Shown: positions 11,535 through 22,878 of the stretch, in pieces
Layout: every line of letters begins with the position of its first letter
How positions within the stretch are numbered: position 1 is the first letter of the stretch
Origin: Posidonia oceanica
Lineage: Eukaryota; Streptophyta; Magnoliopsida; Alismatales; Posidoniaceae
NCBI GenBank assembly: GCA_037176725.1
Contig: JAZBRS010000035.1
Span: forward strand, 43,472,001 to 43,536,000
Direction of reading: 5' to 3'
DNA length: 64,000 nt
The notes under the pieces: model-generated
Told to the model about the DNA's origin: nothing
What the model saw: only the letters and a program-made list of their open reading frames with translations
Database searches by the model: none
Program-made: the position numbers and the translations under genes

Positions 11535-11960
11535 ATGATGAGGAGGGGGTATCCCAGAACAATAATATGCAAAAACATAAAAGAAACGGACATAAACAAG
11601 AGTCCAAAAAGGACTAAGAATTCTACCCGATTTCACAGTCAAAACGCAAGAGGTCCACGAGACCTCGGCGCAAGACTGGTCTGTTCAGACAGAGAACTTC
11701 ATCGCCGGATTCCGGGCCCGATACTTAATAGAATGCAATGAAACCAACTGGATAATGAAGAGAGGATGCCCGAGAACAATAATATGCACAATTATAAAAG
11801 AAACAGATATAAACTGGGGACGAAATAGGGCTGGGAACTCAGTCCGATGTCACGGTCAAACACGCAGGAGGTCCACGCAGGACCGATCAGTCAGACGGAG
11901 GACCTTCATCGTCGGATTCCGGACCCGATACTTAATGAATTGCGATGAAACTGGTTGAGA
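11535..11960 (-). repeat. 217-bp tandem duplication in the LTR of A
   Basis: 'ACAATAATATGC' occurs at 11559 and 11776, and both copies continue to 'GATTCCGGRCCCGATACTTA'. The copies differ at many sites, so the duplication is old. Confidence 0.8.
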
Positions 11961-13215
11961 AATCATGGTGGTGTACCAGGCTACCCAACCGAGGTGCAAA
12001 CGCAGGACGACGCCGCCGGGATCGTCCCATCCACCTTAGAGTATAGCGTCGGCAGTCGCACGTCTCTGCCGACCATAGAGGCGGCTTGGAGGGCGCAGTC
12101 GGCCGTGGACGCATTGAGGAGAGTCGGGGGATGATGCCGGAGCGTCTGGACGACAAGTCGGAGCGACTATATGCGCGACGGCGCGAGGCCGCACATGAAC
12201 CGATGACCCATCGTCGGAGACGGTGAAGAAAATTAAAACAGGCAATGCAGCTATGCTAGAGGGGAAATAAACGCTTAGGAAATAAACACGCAATGCAAAG
12301 AAGTGGTGTAAACAAACAGGAGATGGAAGGGTTACCCACAGACGTACTGCGGGTGTGTCTTCTCTGGCAGCGGCGTCACTTCCAGCGTGCGTTAGGGCGG
12401 AGGCTGCGGGGTTGCTGCAGAGGTTCCGGAGCGATAGGGAGCTTGGACACTCACTCACAGGCTCTGGGGAACACTCAGGTGGTGAGGATTCATGCCGGGG
12501 AGTCTCGACGGATAAGAGATGGCCAGAGATGGGTTCCTCAGGTCTCAGACGTGAGACTAAGGTGCATCTGGGCTCAGGGATGCTCGGGAAGGATGCGTGG
12601 GAACTCAGGGAAACTCACTGGATGCCAAGAAAAGCCAAGAGCGGGTGCTAGTCGAGGTGAGTTACTGTTTTATAGGCTGGCGAAGTGGATGCTGGCTGTT
12701 GGCATGGATCTGGATTCAGAATGAGTGGGAGGGATGTCTGTTGGGGATCGACGGTTGGAAACGGTTGGGACGGAGAGCTGGATGACCCAGCTGTCCAAAG
12801 GCACAGATTCAGATCGGCGAGAGCCAATGGCGAGCGAGGAAAAGGTGGCCCAAGGTGACTGGATCGCCTGATTTTCACTACTGACACAGGACAAAACGTG
12901 AGAGCTCCATGCGAGAGCCCGGCGCGAGTGTCAGTCTGTCTATTTTCGCCACTGACACAAGACAAAACGCGAGAGCTCCACGGGAGAGCTCATCCTGTCA
13001 ATACTGTTGCCCTAGTTTCTGAGCCTGTTTCTCTAGTTCATGGGCCATCCGGGGCCTATGGTTTTGTGGTGGTGGATGTATTGGGTTGTGATTGGTGGAG
13101 TTTTGGTGGGTTTGGGTTTGGTTTGGGGTTTCAAGAAAAGGTGGGGGCCACCTCATCCATGCGCGCTTTCCAGAGCAAACAACCGTCGCCCTACTTCTAG
13201 ATCTGGGTGTCTACA

Positions 13216-13305
13216 GCTACCAGTTTGTGCACAGATGCCACAACTGCCAGATCCATGGGAATTTCATTCGTGCTCCCCCACAGCAGTTGCACAGCATGTC
13301 GTCAC
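13216..13305 (+). pseudogene. Integrase fragment of an older Tat-like element E
   Basis: On the plus strand the 90 bp read YQFVHRCHNCQIHGNFIRAP then PQQLHSMSS, the CxxC part of the integrase zinc finger and the stretch before the catalytic core. It closely matches the integrase of element A, but is on the opposite strand and is clipped on the left by A (start of its LTR) and on the right by C (start of its LTR). It is therefore the only piece of the host element E visible here. Confidence 0.85.
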
Positions 13306-14015
13306 TGTAGACACCCCATTTTGACAAGCTGAATTGGTGGATCTCTCTCTAGTGGCTTCTGAACCAAACACCTAAGCTAAACCCAAAATCACATCCTCTT
13401 TTCAAAACCAAAACTCCAAATCAAACCCCAAAAACAAACCTAGAACTACACCATTTTCTAAACCAAACCACATCAAAACCCTAGAAAATCCTAAACCAAA
13501 ACCCAAAAACCTTCCAAAAACCTCCCAAAATCCCATTTAAAATCGTAGAAAACCCTAGATTAAATCTTAGGTCAAATCCTAGAAACCCTAGGTCACGCAC
13601 TCACACAAAATCCCTCCAAATTCAGGTCATTATCCTTCCTATCTCTCCACATTATCCTTTTCTCTCTCCTCATTATCATTTTCTCTCTCCTGATTATTCT
13701 TTTCTCTCTCCTCTTTCTCCTCCTTCTCTTTCTCCTTCTTTTCCTCTCTTTCTCTCTTCTTTTCTTGCTCTACAATGGGCCTACCTCATTCTTGCTCCTC
13801 CCCACTTATTCTCCTTTCTTCCCTTTATTTTACCTTTATTTTATTTTATCCCATGTTATTTGAACTTTATTTTCTTTTCTTCCCGTCCTTTCTTTCTTTC
13901 TTTCCTTCTTTCTTTCTTTCTTTCTTTTCCTTTTTCCACATTAAACCAAACCTTAAACCCTGAATCCTAAATCCAAACCTAAACCCTAATCAACAAACCC
14001 TAAACCCAACCAGCA

Positions 14016-14216
14016 ATGGTTACCGTAGTGGTTGGGTCACCTCCACTACCCTGTCAAGACGCGGGTTCGAAACCCACCCACCGCATATTGAGTGGGATTT
14101 TCCCACTCTTTCTTGCATTATGGGATTAATTTCCCTTCCTTGCCATCCACAGGTTTCGAACCAATGACCTGTGGGCTTTCCTTGAAGAAAAATCCGTTAA
14201 GCTATAGTAGGTTAGG

Positions 14217-14251
<35 letters not shown>
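14016..14251 (+). mobile_element. tRNA-derived SINE, copy 1
   Basis: About 236 bp: starts ATGGTTACCGTAGTGG (A-box-like), has a B box GGGTTCGAAACC near 14064, and ends in about 31 A. Flanks ACAAACCCTAAAC on both sides look like the target duplication; the equivalent place in the 3' LTR of C (near 47250) is empty. Such elements have no coding capacity and use another element's reverse transcriptase. Internally, CCACAGGT and ACCTGTGG can pair around a reverse-oriented B-box-like GGTTTCGAACC. Confidence 0.82.
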
Positions 14252-14252
<1 letters not shown>

Positions 14253-14298
14253 AAACCCTAAACTCTAACAAACCCCAAACCCTAGTCAACAAACCGTA

Positions 14299-14524
14299 AT
14301 GGTTACCGTAGTGGCTGGGTCACCTCCACTATCCTCTCATGACGCGAGTTCGAAACTCGCTCAACTCATATTGAGTGGGATTTTCCCACTCTTTCTTGCA
14401 TGGGATTAATTTCCCTTCCGTGCAGCCCACAAGTTTCGAACATGTGACCTGTGGGATTTCCTGAAGAAAAAATCCGTCAAGCTATAGTAGGTTAGAGTGT
14501 AAAAAAAAAAAAAAAAAAAAAAAA
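14299..14524 (+). mobile_element. tRNA-derived SINE, copy 2
   Basis: About 226 bp, a second copy of the same family (start ATGGTTACCGTAGTGG, B box GAGTTCGAAACT, A tail of about 24). It differs from copy 1 at several sites and has its own flanking repeat (AAACCGTAAT left, AAACCTAAT right), so it is a separate insertion 48 bp downstream and not a duplication of copy 1. Confidence 0.8.
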
Positions 14525-17105
14525 CCTAATCAACAAACCCTAACCAAAACCCTAAACCCTAATCAAGACCCTAAGAACTTAAAACCCTAAACCCTAAACC
14601 CTAAAACTAATCCATGCAAATTTAAATCACAATTACAACTCAATTAAATCTAACCAAGACCCCAAGCCCACTTAAAATGCAAAGCCCATCTTTAAACCTA
14701 ATTAAAAATTAAAATCAATTTGAATTTAACAATTAAAGTCAAAACCCACTTAAACAAATCAAAACTCATTTAAATTTAAAACCAACTAAAGTTAAAACAC
14801 ATCCAAACTCATTAAAAAATTAAACTAAACCCCAAACCCCATTTTAAAACCCTAAAACCCATTTAAAGCACAAAGTCCATTTCAACTTGTATTTAATTAA
14901 GATTAGAATCAATTTAAACAATCAACAACCAAATCCATTTAAACTAATCTAAATTAAAACTCATTCAAACCTAAACTAATTAAAATCAAAGCAAAAAATC
15001 CAAACCAAGTCCAAGGCCCATTAAGCCCTTTTTTCCCTTTTTCCTTCCTCTCCTTCTTCTTCTTCTTCTTCTTCTTCATTTTTTCTCTCTTTTTTTTCAC
15101 CGTTTTTTTCTCTTCCTCAGCCAAGCCCACAGCCCACTCTCCTTCCTCCTCTTCTTTTCTACCTTTTTTCTTTTCTTCTTCCACTCCACCTACAGCCACT
15201 CTCTCCCTCCTTTTTTCTCCCCCTGTTTCAATTTTCAAACCACAAATCTGCCCCTTATTTTCAAACTCCTTCACCTCCTCTTTACCTCCTCTCCTTCTCT
15301 CCAACTCTCCCCACCATAAAAACACCTCCTCTCAACCTCCTCTTCTTTCTGCTTCTGAACGGCCAAAAATGCCACATCCACAGCCTCTCTTCATCTTCTT
15401 CCAACTGCCAATAGCCAAACTCCTCCATCAGAACTCCACCATCACAGACCAGACCTCAGCCCTCCAACTCCACCAAAACACACTCCATCAGACCTCCACC
15501 AGAACTCCACCATAGCCTCCTCTTCATCTTCTTCCAACTCCCAATAGCCAGACACCACCATAGACCATTCCTCAACAACCCAAACCACAGACCTCCACCA
15601 CAACCGGACGTCCTCACAGAGCAGACCTTAGCCCTCCAACTCCACCAGAAGCCACCAATGCGAGCCACCTTATCAAGAGAGCCACCAACAGAGAGAGGAA
15701 AGAGAATTATTCTCCCGAGCACCCACTCTGGCCACCTATGCGTGGAAGGGAGGAGAAGGCCTCCGTCGCTTCCCAAGCCTCCTCCACACCTCCATGACCT
15801 CGCCCGGACTTCACTTGAAGCCGCCCCGCGCCTCCAGCAACGCCTCCGCCCGCCGCAAGTCCGCAACACCACCACAGAAGCCATCTGAGCTTGCTGGACA
15901 TCCCCGCGCGCTCCAACAGATTACTGGACCTCTCCCTAGCTTTGCCTTGTTCCCCTCTAGCTCCCCATGCCGTTTTTTCCGCGTTCCGTGCTACCGCCAG
16001 CACCTCACCAGAGTTTGCCGTCTTTCCAGGCGCCAGCTGCCCGTGAACGGCCGCAGCAGCGCTCCAGACGTCCATCGTCCCCGTCGAAGCCCCCGAGCTC
16101 CGCCCGCACCTCCACTAGACTGCGCTGGGCCTCCCCAAGCCCCACCAAAGCCGCACTGCCTCCCTCTTCACCCGCGCAGAAGCTTCCTCCCCGGCGAGCG
16201 GCACATGGCACTGTAGCGCTCTTATTTTATTGCCATTAGTTGCGTTTAGGATTTATTTTTTCTTAACTTAGTTAGTTTACTTTTGCATTGCGTTTGTTTC
16301 CTTTAGTTTTGTTTTATTACTTTTAGGTCCTGATGTAGTTTAAGTTTGATTTAATTCTAGAATAAAACTATATTGCATTGCATTTAATTTCGGTCTTTTC
16401 TTTTTATTACATCTTAGTCCTGTTGTAGTTCAAAATATTTTAGCTGTCTTTAGTTTTAGCCCAGTAACCAGTTTTCTTTACATTTAGGTCCTGTAGTTGA
16501 TTAATATCATTTAATGTCATGTTTTTAGCTTATTACATTGCATTTATATCTTGTAGTTTATTTTATTTACGTTTCAGTCCTCTGTTTTGTTTGTCAGTCA
16601 TTTAAATTCTAAGTTACCATACTGCATTGCATATTTTATTCTGTATTTTATTTTTATTACGTTTAAGTCCTCTGTTCAGTTAGAAATCATTTAATTTCAT
16701 ACTTTACCATATTACATTGCAATTTTTATCCTATATTATTTTATTATTACATTCCAGTCTTTGACTGTTCAGCATATTATTTAATTTGCATTTCACCTTA
16801 TTGCATTGCATAAAGCACCAGCATTTTACTTTATTTGCATCCAGACCCTTAGGTTTGCATTTTCATTGCATATAGGTCCTTAAGTTTGCATTTAGTTGCA
16901 TCCAGGTCCCTAGGTTTGCATTTTAATTGCATCTAAGCCCCTAGCTTTGCATCTGCATTGCATCTAGGCCCCTAGGTTTACATTTTCATTACATATAGGC
17001 CCCTAGGTTTGCATTTAATTGCATCTGGCCCCCTACAATCTCTCCTAATTACATTTAGGCTCGTTTTCTTGCATTTTTGCATGCATAACTCCTAATTAGC
17101 TTACA

Positions 17106-17400
17106 CTTGCACTGTTTCGCTTGTATTTGCATTGTTTTGCGTGTCCACATCCTGTTTTGCTTGCATTTGCATTGTTTTGGGTGTCCGCATCCTGTTTTGC
17201 TTGCATTTACAATGTTTTGCGTGCCCGCATCCTGTTTTGCTTGCATTTGCATTGTTTTGCATGACCGCATCCTATTTTGCTTGCATTTGCATCGTTTTGC
17301 GTGCCCGCATCCTGTTTTACTTCCATTTACATTGTTTTGCGTGCCTGCTCTTGTTTTGCTTCACCTTTGCACCATTTTGCGTGCCTGTTTTTCGTTTCTC
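17106..17400 (+). repeat. Minisatellite in the LTR of C
   Basis: About seven units of 41 bp, degenerate at the end, around 'GCGTGCCCGCATCCTGTTTT' and 'GCTTGCATTTGCATTG'. The related place in B and D holds 30- to 31-bp units. Confidence 0.8.
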
Positions 17401-18113
17401 ACACCATTTTACGTATTTGCTCCTGTTTTCATTTGCATGTCGCTTGCATGTGTATGCTTTTACCGTTGTTTTGTTTTTTCGCCAGCATTTGTATTATGGG
17501 CAGTGATGCTTACTGCCTGGAGTTCTCACGAACCAGGGTACGCCCTGTTTGGAACACACACAGCGCTGCTGAGCACTTAGATTGCACGTTTAATTCCTTG
17601 CACGTATTCCATCACTTAGAACACACATTTGAGCATCTAATTAGGCATTCATGGCACTTAGGCATTCAAAGTATGCATTTCCCTGTGTATGTGAGCGTAA
17701 GCCTAGAAAGACCGATTCTCGGGCGTGTCGGGGGTGCCTAACCCCTTCCCCGCACGTAACAAGAGTCCTTGCCCTTTTTCATGGCCCGTAATGACCATAT
17801 TGCCCTTATGCTAGGCACTAGTCACATCATTGCATCTCATTTCATTTGCATTGCATCGCATTGCATCTTTTGCTTGGTTTTGCATGTTTATACACGCATT
17901 TCCCTGGTTTTCCTTGTCTCCCGACTTAATAGACATGGTGGCAACTCTGATTTGTCTTATCCTTTCTTTTTCTTACTCTTTTCCCCCTTTTTTGGTGTTT
18001 TCGAGTCAAGTCTTCCTTCTCAGATACACCCGCTAATAGTGAACCTGATTCTGATCGGTGCACGCGAGCTTTGGCATCGTGCATGGACGATTCGAACATC
18101 GGGATCGCTATAG

Positions 18114-18131
18114 TGGCGACTCTGCTAAGGA
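18114..18131 (+). promoter_or_regulatory. Primer binding site of element C
   Basis: TGGCGACTCTGCTAAGGA, one base after the LTR. Two further copies follow at 18259-18276 (TGGCGACTCCGCTGGGGA, the best match to the family) and 18405-18420 (TGGCAACTCTACTTGG), with spacings of 145 and 146 bp. Confidence 0.75.
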
Positions 18132-19574
18132 TGCTAGACTCTGGCTTTCGCTTTTGGCTTTCGCTCACTTGCATTTTGCATCTTTGTTTGCCTTTGTGCT
18201 TTCGTCTGCCTTGTTTGCTTGCCCGCTTGTCTGTGTTGATTCCTAGCTAGTCGCATAATGGCGACTCCGCTGGGGAGATTGCACTCCGGCTTTCGTTTTT
18301 GGCTTTTTCGCTGCTTGGATTTTGCTTTCTTTACTTGCCTTGTGCCTTTGCCTCCTTTGCCTATTTGTTTGCTCCCCTGTGCCAATTCCTAGCGAGTCGC
18401 ATTGTGGCAACTCTACTTGGGTTTTGCACTCCTTTGCCTGCTTCGCCTTGGCATGCTTTGTTGTTTGCTCTGCTTTGTCTGATTTGGCTTTCTCGCTTGT
18501 TTACATGCTTTATTCTTTGCTCTGTTCTTATTTGCTTTATTGCTTACCTGTCTTTACTTTCTTTATCTGTTGGTTCATTATTGCTTTATTTCTCGCGTTA
18601 TGCATGCCTACATACTTGCTTGGCCACAATACATGCTTTTTGAGTGATGAATGCTTCTTTTACACGCTTGCTATGCCACTACACATGCACATGCCTTGCA
18701 TACTTGCATTTTGACGTGATAAGTGTTTTGCTTTTCACTATCGTCTCCACAAACACTTGCACATGTCATGTGCATGTCTTTTGCCTTGTTGCATGATTGT
18801 TTGCATGCCATGTTTGTCTGTTTCTTTCCCCTTTGCATATGCCATGCCTAGGATAGTAGAAACATGTTTGCTTCCCCTTTACTTAATTTAAAAGCTATAG
18901 TAAAGCCAAGCAATAACATTTAAGCACAACTAGAGCCAATAACTTGCAATCATCCCCCCTCTGGTCAAATAAAATGCAAGTAAAACACTTTAAAGCATTT
19001 CGCTTGTTTGATTCATTGTAGAAAGCATGCATCCTCTTTTCTGAGTCCACCCACAGTCTGCGAAGGACGGTCCCGGCCTCTTGTTCCACTGCTTTGGCGT
19101 GGTGCAAGTCAGTCGGTCTGTCCCCCCTTGTCCAGGGGTCATGTCAGTGTTAGTGGAGGGTACCACCCACACTTTTGGCGGGGTCGAGGCCACCAACGCA
19201 CCACCCTGTTACTACCTGAGCTCTGGCCAGGATCTAGACAGGGACCCACTTTTTTCTGACCCAGAGTCTGTCCAATCCCACTACCCATGAGTGCATCCTA
19301 GTAGGCCATCTACTCAGGACATGCATGGTGAGAGAGCGCATTTTAGGGCATTCATATGCATGTGTGCCATTCATGCCACATCTAATAACTCTTTATTACA
19401 TTCAACCTCTGACGCCTTTACTCTTTTTGCAGGTAGGTGCGGGATCTGCTACCCGGATCCTGGGCGTCCCTCCTCTGTCTCTGAGCTACTCGTCGCTTCT
19501 GGCAGTAGCTCTCCTTTAGGCCTTGCATCTTTGTTTCCTCGTCGCAGCCTTCCCTCACTTAGACTCGGCCAGTG
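18132..19574 (+). other. Leader of element C
   Basis: No coding region. It holds the repeated primer-binding-site units (to about 18450) and leader sequence shared with A, B and D. Near 19429 TTTTGCAGGTAGG reads as a splice acceptor followed at once by a possible donor; D has the same at 56113. Confidence 0.55.
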
Positions 19575-21711
19575 ATGGCCCAGTCTGTCGGTGAGCTCCA
19601 CTTTTCTATTGACTCGGAGGGATTTACCACTTGGGTCCCTCCGGATTTCACTTCTACTCGCTCTATGCCCTCTATGACATTAGGATTCCACCCTTAGGTG
19701 TCTAGGGCACCCCAGTTTGCTGCGGGGCTTTTGCTGACATGCGCCCCTCCGGATCCGGTCGCCGAGTTTGTCTCGATGACCGCCCCTTGCGTTCTGGAGG
19801 CGCCTCTGACCCCTTCGTCCCAGGGTTATGTCGCTCCCGACATCCCTTCTGCTGCGACGACCTTTACCCTAGGTTCCCAACCTCTTGTGTCTGCCCCCGG
19901 TCGGTCCTGCAATTCAGTGTTCCCACTCATGGGTCCCCTGAAGTGCGATATTGGCACCTGATGGAGCTTGCCCACACATTACAGGGTATGGCTCTATCAG
20001 TTCGCCCCTCTTGTGTTCCTATTGCCCCTGAGGTTCCTCTATGGCCTGCTTCTGCACACACTGCACTTCTGCCTAGACCATCGCCCCAGCTACACACTAC
20101 TCTGGTGATGGGGGCACGGCATCTGTCTCCTACTTCTGCACAGCACTATGCACTGCATGTAACTCTACCACCTAGTGATCAGTCCTTCGGGCTGGTTGGA
20201 GCACAGTACCCCACTGACTCGCTGCCCGGCACCATGCCTACGCAGCAACCGTTGCTCCAGCACTCTGCACCACGCACTACACAGCATATTATCTATCCAT
20301 CCCTCTTACATCAGGTTCAGAACCCAGCATACTTTCCTACCTACACAGCACCACCGCACGGATATGCTGGCCATCACGTCGTGCCACCAGGCAACGCGAT
20401 GGTGGATCCGGAGGAGCACCTCGGTGCGACCCAGACGACGTATGTAGTCCCGACCCCTAATGCCTCACCTCTTGTAGCGGCCAATCTAGACCCCATCAAT
20501 GACAGGATGGACGTTCTGGAGAAAGCACTACGTCTAGTGCAGGGCAAAGACCACCAGTCTTACCAGTTTCACAACCTCTGTCTCTTTCCCGAGGCCACAC
20601 TCCCTTTGAAGTTCCACATCCCGGTCTTCGATAAATACAATGGTAGAGGTTGTGCCATTCCGCATCTGAAAATGTACTGCGGGGACCTTGCTCAGCTTTA
20701 GGCTGATGAAAGGTTCCTTATTTGCCTATTTCAGAAGAGTTTAACCGGCCCCACGCTCAAGTGGTTCACTTCCCTTGACATGGCTGCGGTTCAGACTTGG
20801 GCTGATATTTCTCAGGCCTTTCTTGAGCAGTATGCTTTCAACCTCGACTTGATCTCCAAGAGAGAGGATCTCGTCGCCATCCGGCAGAGGCCCCAAGAGC
20901 CATTCGGGGAGTATGTCGGTCGCTGGTGCTCCTTAGCCGCCTAGGTCAAAGATAGACCCTCCGAGGAGGATTCTATCGAGATGATCATTAATGGGGCGCT
21001 GCCTGCGACTAGGACTCTGCTTTGCATTCAGCACATCACTAGCCATGCATCACTGATTAGGGCTGGCGTCCGCGTGGAAAGCTCGCTGCGAAGTGGGCAT
21101 TTCCTTGCATTTTCTGCATTGGCTAGGCAGGCCAACACCTCCAGCAATCGCCGCAGCAGCAGCAACAACAACAACAACAACTCCGCTCCTGACTGCTCCG
21201 AACAGCACACTGAAGCATGCACCGATCCCCCCGAAGAGCCTGCCTATGCAGAGAGTCTACTAGACCCTTTTCTGCTAGAGCACGCACCTAATTTTGCACC
21301 CACTAAGCACACTGCCACCGTCGAGCTCGTGCATCACGTCACACCCACTCGGCCAGGACTCCATCCAGGGTAAAGACGACCTCGTCGGGTTGAGTGTGAT
21401 TACACCCCTCTCTTCGAACCACTGAGCGTCATCTTCCCTCAAGTTGAGTCACTCATGAGACTCCTAGCTGTCCGTCTGTCACCAAACCCCCCTCCGTGAT
21501 GGCATGATACGGATCAGTTCTGCAGTTTCCATCGGGCCACCGGGCACTCGACGGACAACTGCCTCACTCTCCGGGACGCCTTCCAGTGCCTAATCGATCG
21601 CAGGATCATCAGCGTTGACCTCGCACACCCTAGTATAGCTAACCCTTCCTCTACCGAGCCTGCAGGCTTCGCAGTTGCCAGAACCTCGGGGGTCTACACC
21701 AGACTTTTCTG
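19575..21711 (+). pseudogene. gag: gag of element C, broken
   Basis: Starts MAQSVGELHFSIDSEGFTTW (19575) and ends at the TGA common to B, C and D. The N-terminal half is rich in Pro, Ser and Thr; the gag core follows (FHIPVFDKYNGRG, FQKSLTGPTLKWFTSLDMAA, QAFLEQYAFNLDLI); near the end is the knuckle FCSFHRATGHSTDNC (C-x2-H-x4-H-x4-C). Breaks: TAG near 19695, a one-base loss in a C run near 19896, TAG at 20699-20701, TAG at 20942-20944 (shared with B and D), TAA near 21371, and TGA near 21498. Full length would be about 710 residues. Confidence 0.9.
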
Positions 21712-22007
21712 AGTCTAGCTCGGCCCCGGTGGATCCATCTGATCCCATCAGTGTAACCCCTTTTTCCTGCCTTTCCTGTCTCGTCTGAGGGACGCTCGGA
21801 GATGCAACGGTAGTGTCGACAGCAAGACCAGTCGCAGCGTCACCCAGGTTAGCTCCTCCTCCAACTTTTGCAGCCCTAGTGCTCCCTGCACTACCGTCAG
21901 CAGCTCCAGTAGCCCCAGTGCTCCCCACACTGCCAACCATGGACCTCGCCGACAGCATCAGCAGCGTAGGAGCGAACCCAGCGCCTCCCTCCCGAGGTTG
22001 CTGACAG

Positions 22008-22014
22008 GTAAGTC
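22008..22014 (+). promoter_or_regulatory. Splice-donor-like site after gag, element C
   Basis: ACAG|GTAAGT, conserved with B and D. Ogre-type elements are known to splice an intron out of gag-pro-pol RNA. No acceptor is assigned. Confidence 0.45.
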
Positions 22015-22878
22015 TCCCTTGCCTCTCTTTTGTTTCCTACACTGTCTTTTCTTTTCATTTTGTTTTGTTTTTGTGTTTTCTCGTCTTGCCTGAAAATCAT
22101 AAAAAGCATAAAATCAACAAAACCCAAAAAGAACATGCATCCCTTTCTGCTTCTTGCATTCATTCCCTGCATTCAAGCTGGCACCCCTTACTGCTCGGCG
22201 ATAGGTCCGTTAACCTGTCATCCCCGGGCTGATATCCCTAACTATTCGGTGATAGGTCCGTCAACCTATCACTCTGCACATTCTTCTGCACATTTATGCC
22301 ATCCTACTCATATCTATCATCATGCATTGTCATTTACTGCACATACATGTCATTTCTTGCATCCTGTAAAAGACAAAAGCACCCAAAAATCAAGAAAATA
22401 AAAAAACACAAAAATATTTTCTCGCATTGCTGCTGGTTTTCCCTTTTTATGTTTTCTTAAGCACAAAAAACATAAAAAATACAAAACCAATGCAAAAACC
22501 TAAAAGCATGCTAGTCCCTTTCCCTTCTAAAAAATACAAAACCCTTAAACACTTGTATAATCAGAAATCCAGCTTCGGGCAAACAAGCAGCGCCTGGAGG
22601 ATGTCAAGCAGTGACAATCTCAGGCAGGTCTCACTCGAGCAGCGCCATCTCTTGCATGTGGCCACAAAGTGAGACTGAGAGTAGAATAGAGCATCTCGCT
22701 GAGTTTCAGAATTCCAGAAGCGAGATCCACCTTATCAAGAGAGTCCACTAGACATGGAGAGGATCGAAGCAGAACCGAGCATAGCCAAAGGTTGTACACA
22801 TTGCAGAGGCTGAAAATGTACGCCGATCAGCCGAACTCTTAATGCCTCACCAGGGACCGCTATCCCAAGAGGGTGAAG

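Larger units (their letters stand above)
1..13215 (-). mobile_element. Element A: defective Tat-like Ty3/gypsy retrotransposon, left end outside the window
   Basis: Reading on the minus strand, the element begins at 13215 with TGTAGACACCCAGATC, followed by a 5' LTR of about 2.4 kb, a primer binding site at 10785, a leader, gag and the end of pol. The right flank is integrase code of another element, which fixes the right boundary; the adjacent five bases GCTAC (13216-13220) would be the target duplication, but the other end is not in the window. Left of pol lie two plus-strand genes (PMD and DUF7745-like). Extra ORFs in variable orientation near the 3' end are known to be common in the Tat lineage, so I assign them to A, although without the 3' LTR they could be flanking sequence. 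A has lost protease, reverse transcriptase and RNase H and cannot move by itself. Confidence 0.72.
10797..13215 (-). repeat. 5' LTR of element A
   Basis: On the minus strand it starts TGTAGACACCCAGATC (13215) and ends probably at ...TTTTCTCA (10797), just before the primer binding site. The start is certain from the switch to integrase code at 13216; the end is inferred because no second LTR is in the window. Inside are three sets of tandem repeats: about 100 bp x 3 (11070-11370), 217 bp x 2 (11535-11960), and about 70 bp x 2 (12870-12990, 'gagagctcca'). Confidence 0.7.
13306..18112 (+). repeat. 5' LTR of element C
   Basis: It starts TGTAGACACCCCATTTTGAC and ends ...GGGATCGCTATA, one base before the primer binding site; B and D end ...ACTACA, so the terminal CA has probably mutated to TA. 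Blocks in order: AT-rich with CCCTAA-like runs, pyrimidine tracts (13630-13940, 15030-15330), a GC-rich block (about 15640-16215), then imperfect units around 'cattgcatataggtcc' (16800-17050), a 41-bp minisatellite (17106-17400) and a conserved terminal part. It is interrupted by two SINE copies that the 3' LTR lacks. Confidence 0.9.

Noticed and set aside
12293..12724. ORFs in the LTR of element A
   Set aside because: No motif is seen and they overlap ORFs on the other strand; LTRs of this group are non-coding.
13960..14620. CCCTAAA-like runs suggesting an interstitial telomere
   Set aside because: The runs are degenerate, form part of the LTR and recur at the same place in the 3' LTR of C (47190-47370) and in D, so they are LTR sequence.
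15456..16216. Long open frames in the GC-rich block of the LTRs (for example 15456-15884 minus, 48043-48645 minus)
   Set aside because: The frames overlap on both strands, have low-complexity content and are not conserved as proteins between LTRs.
17107..17580. Cys/Phe-rich ORFs in the LTR of C (also 23497-23958 and 53772-54425)
   Set aside because: They are translations of the minisatellite; several frames are open at once, and the units are not multiples of three in all elements.
19739..19960. Alternative frame at the start of the 19739-20701 ORF
   Set aside because: Up to about 19900 the gag-like frame is the one from 19575; the second frame becomes gag only after a one-base loss.
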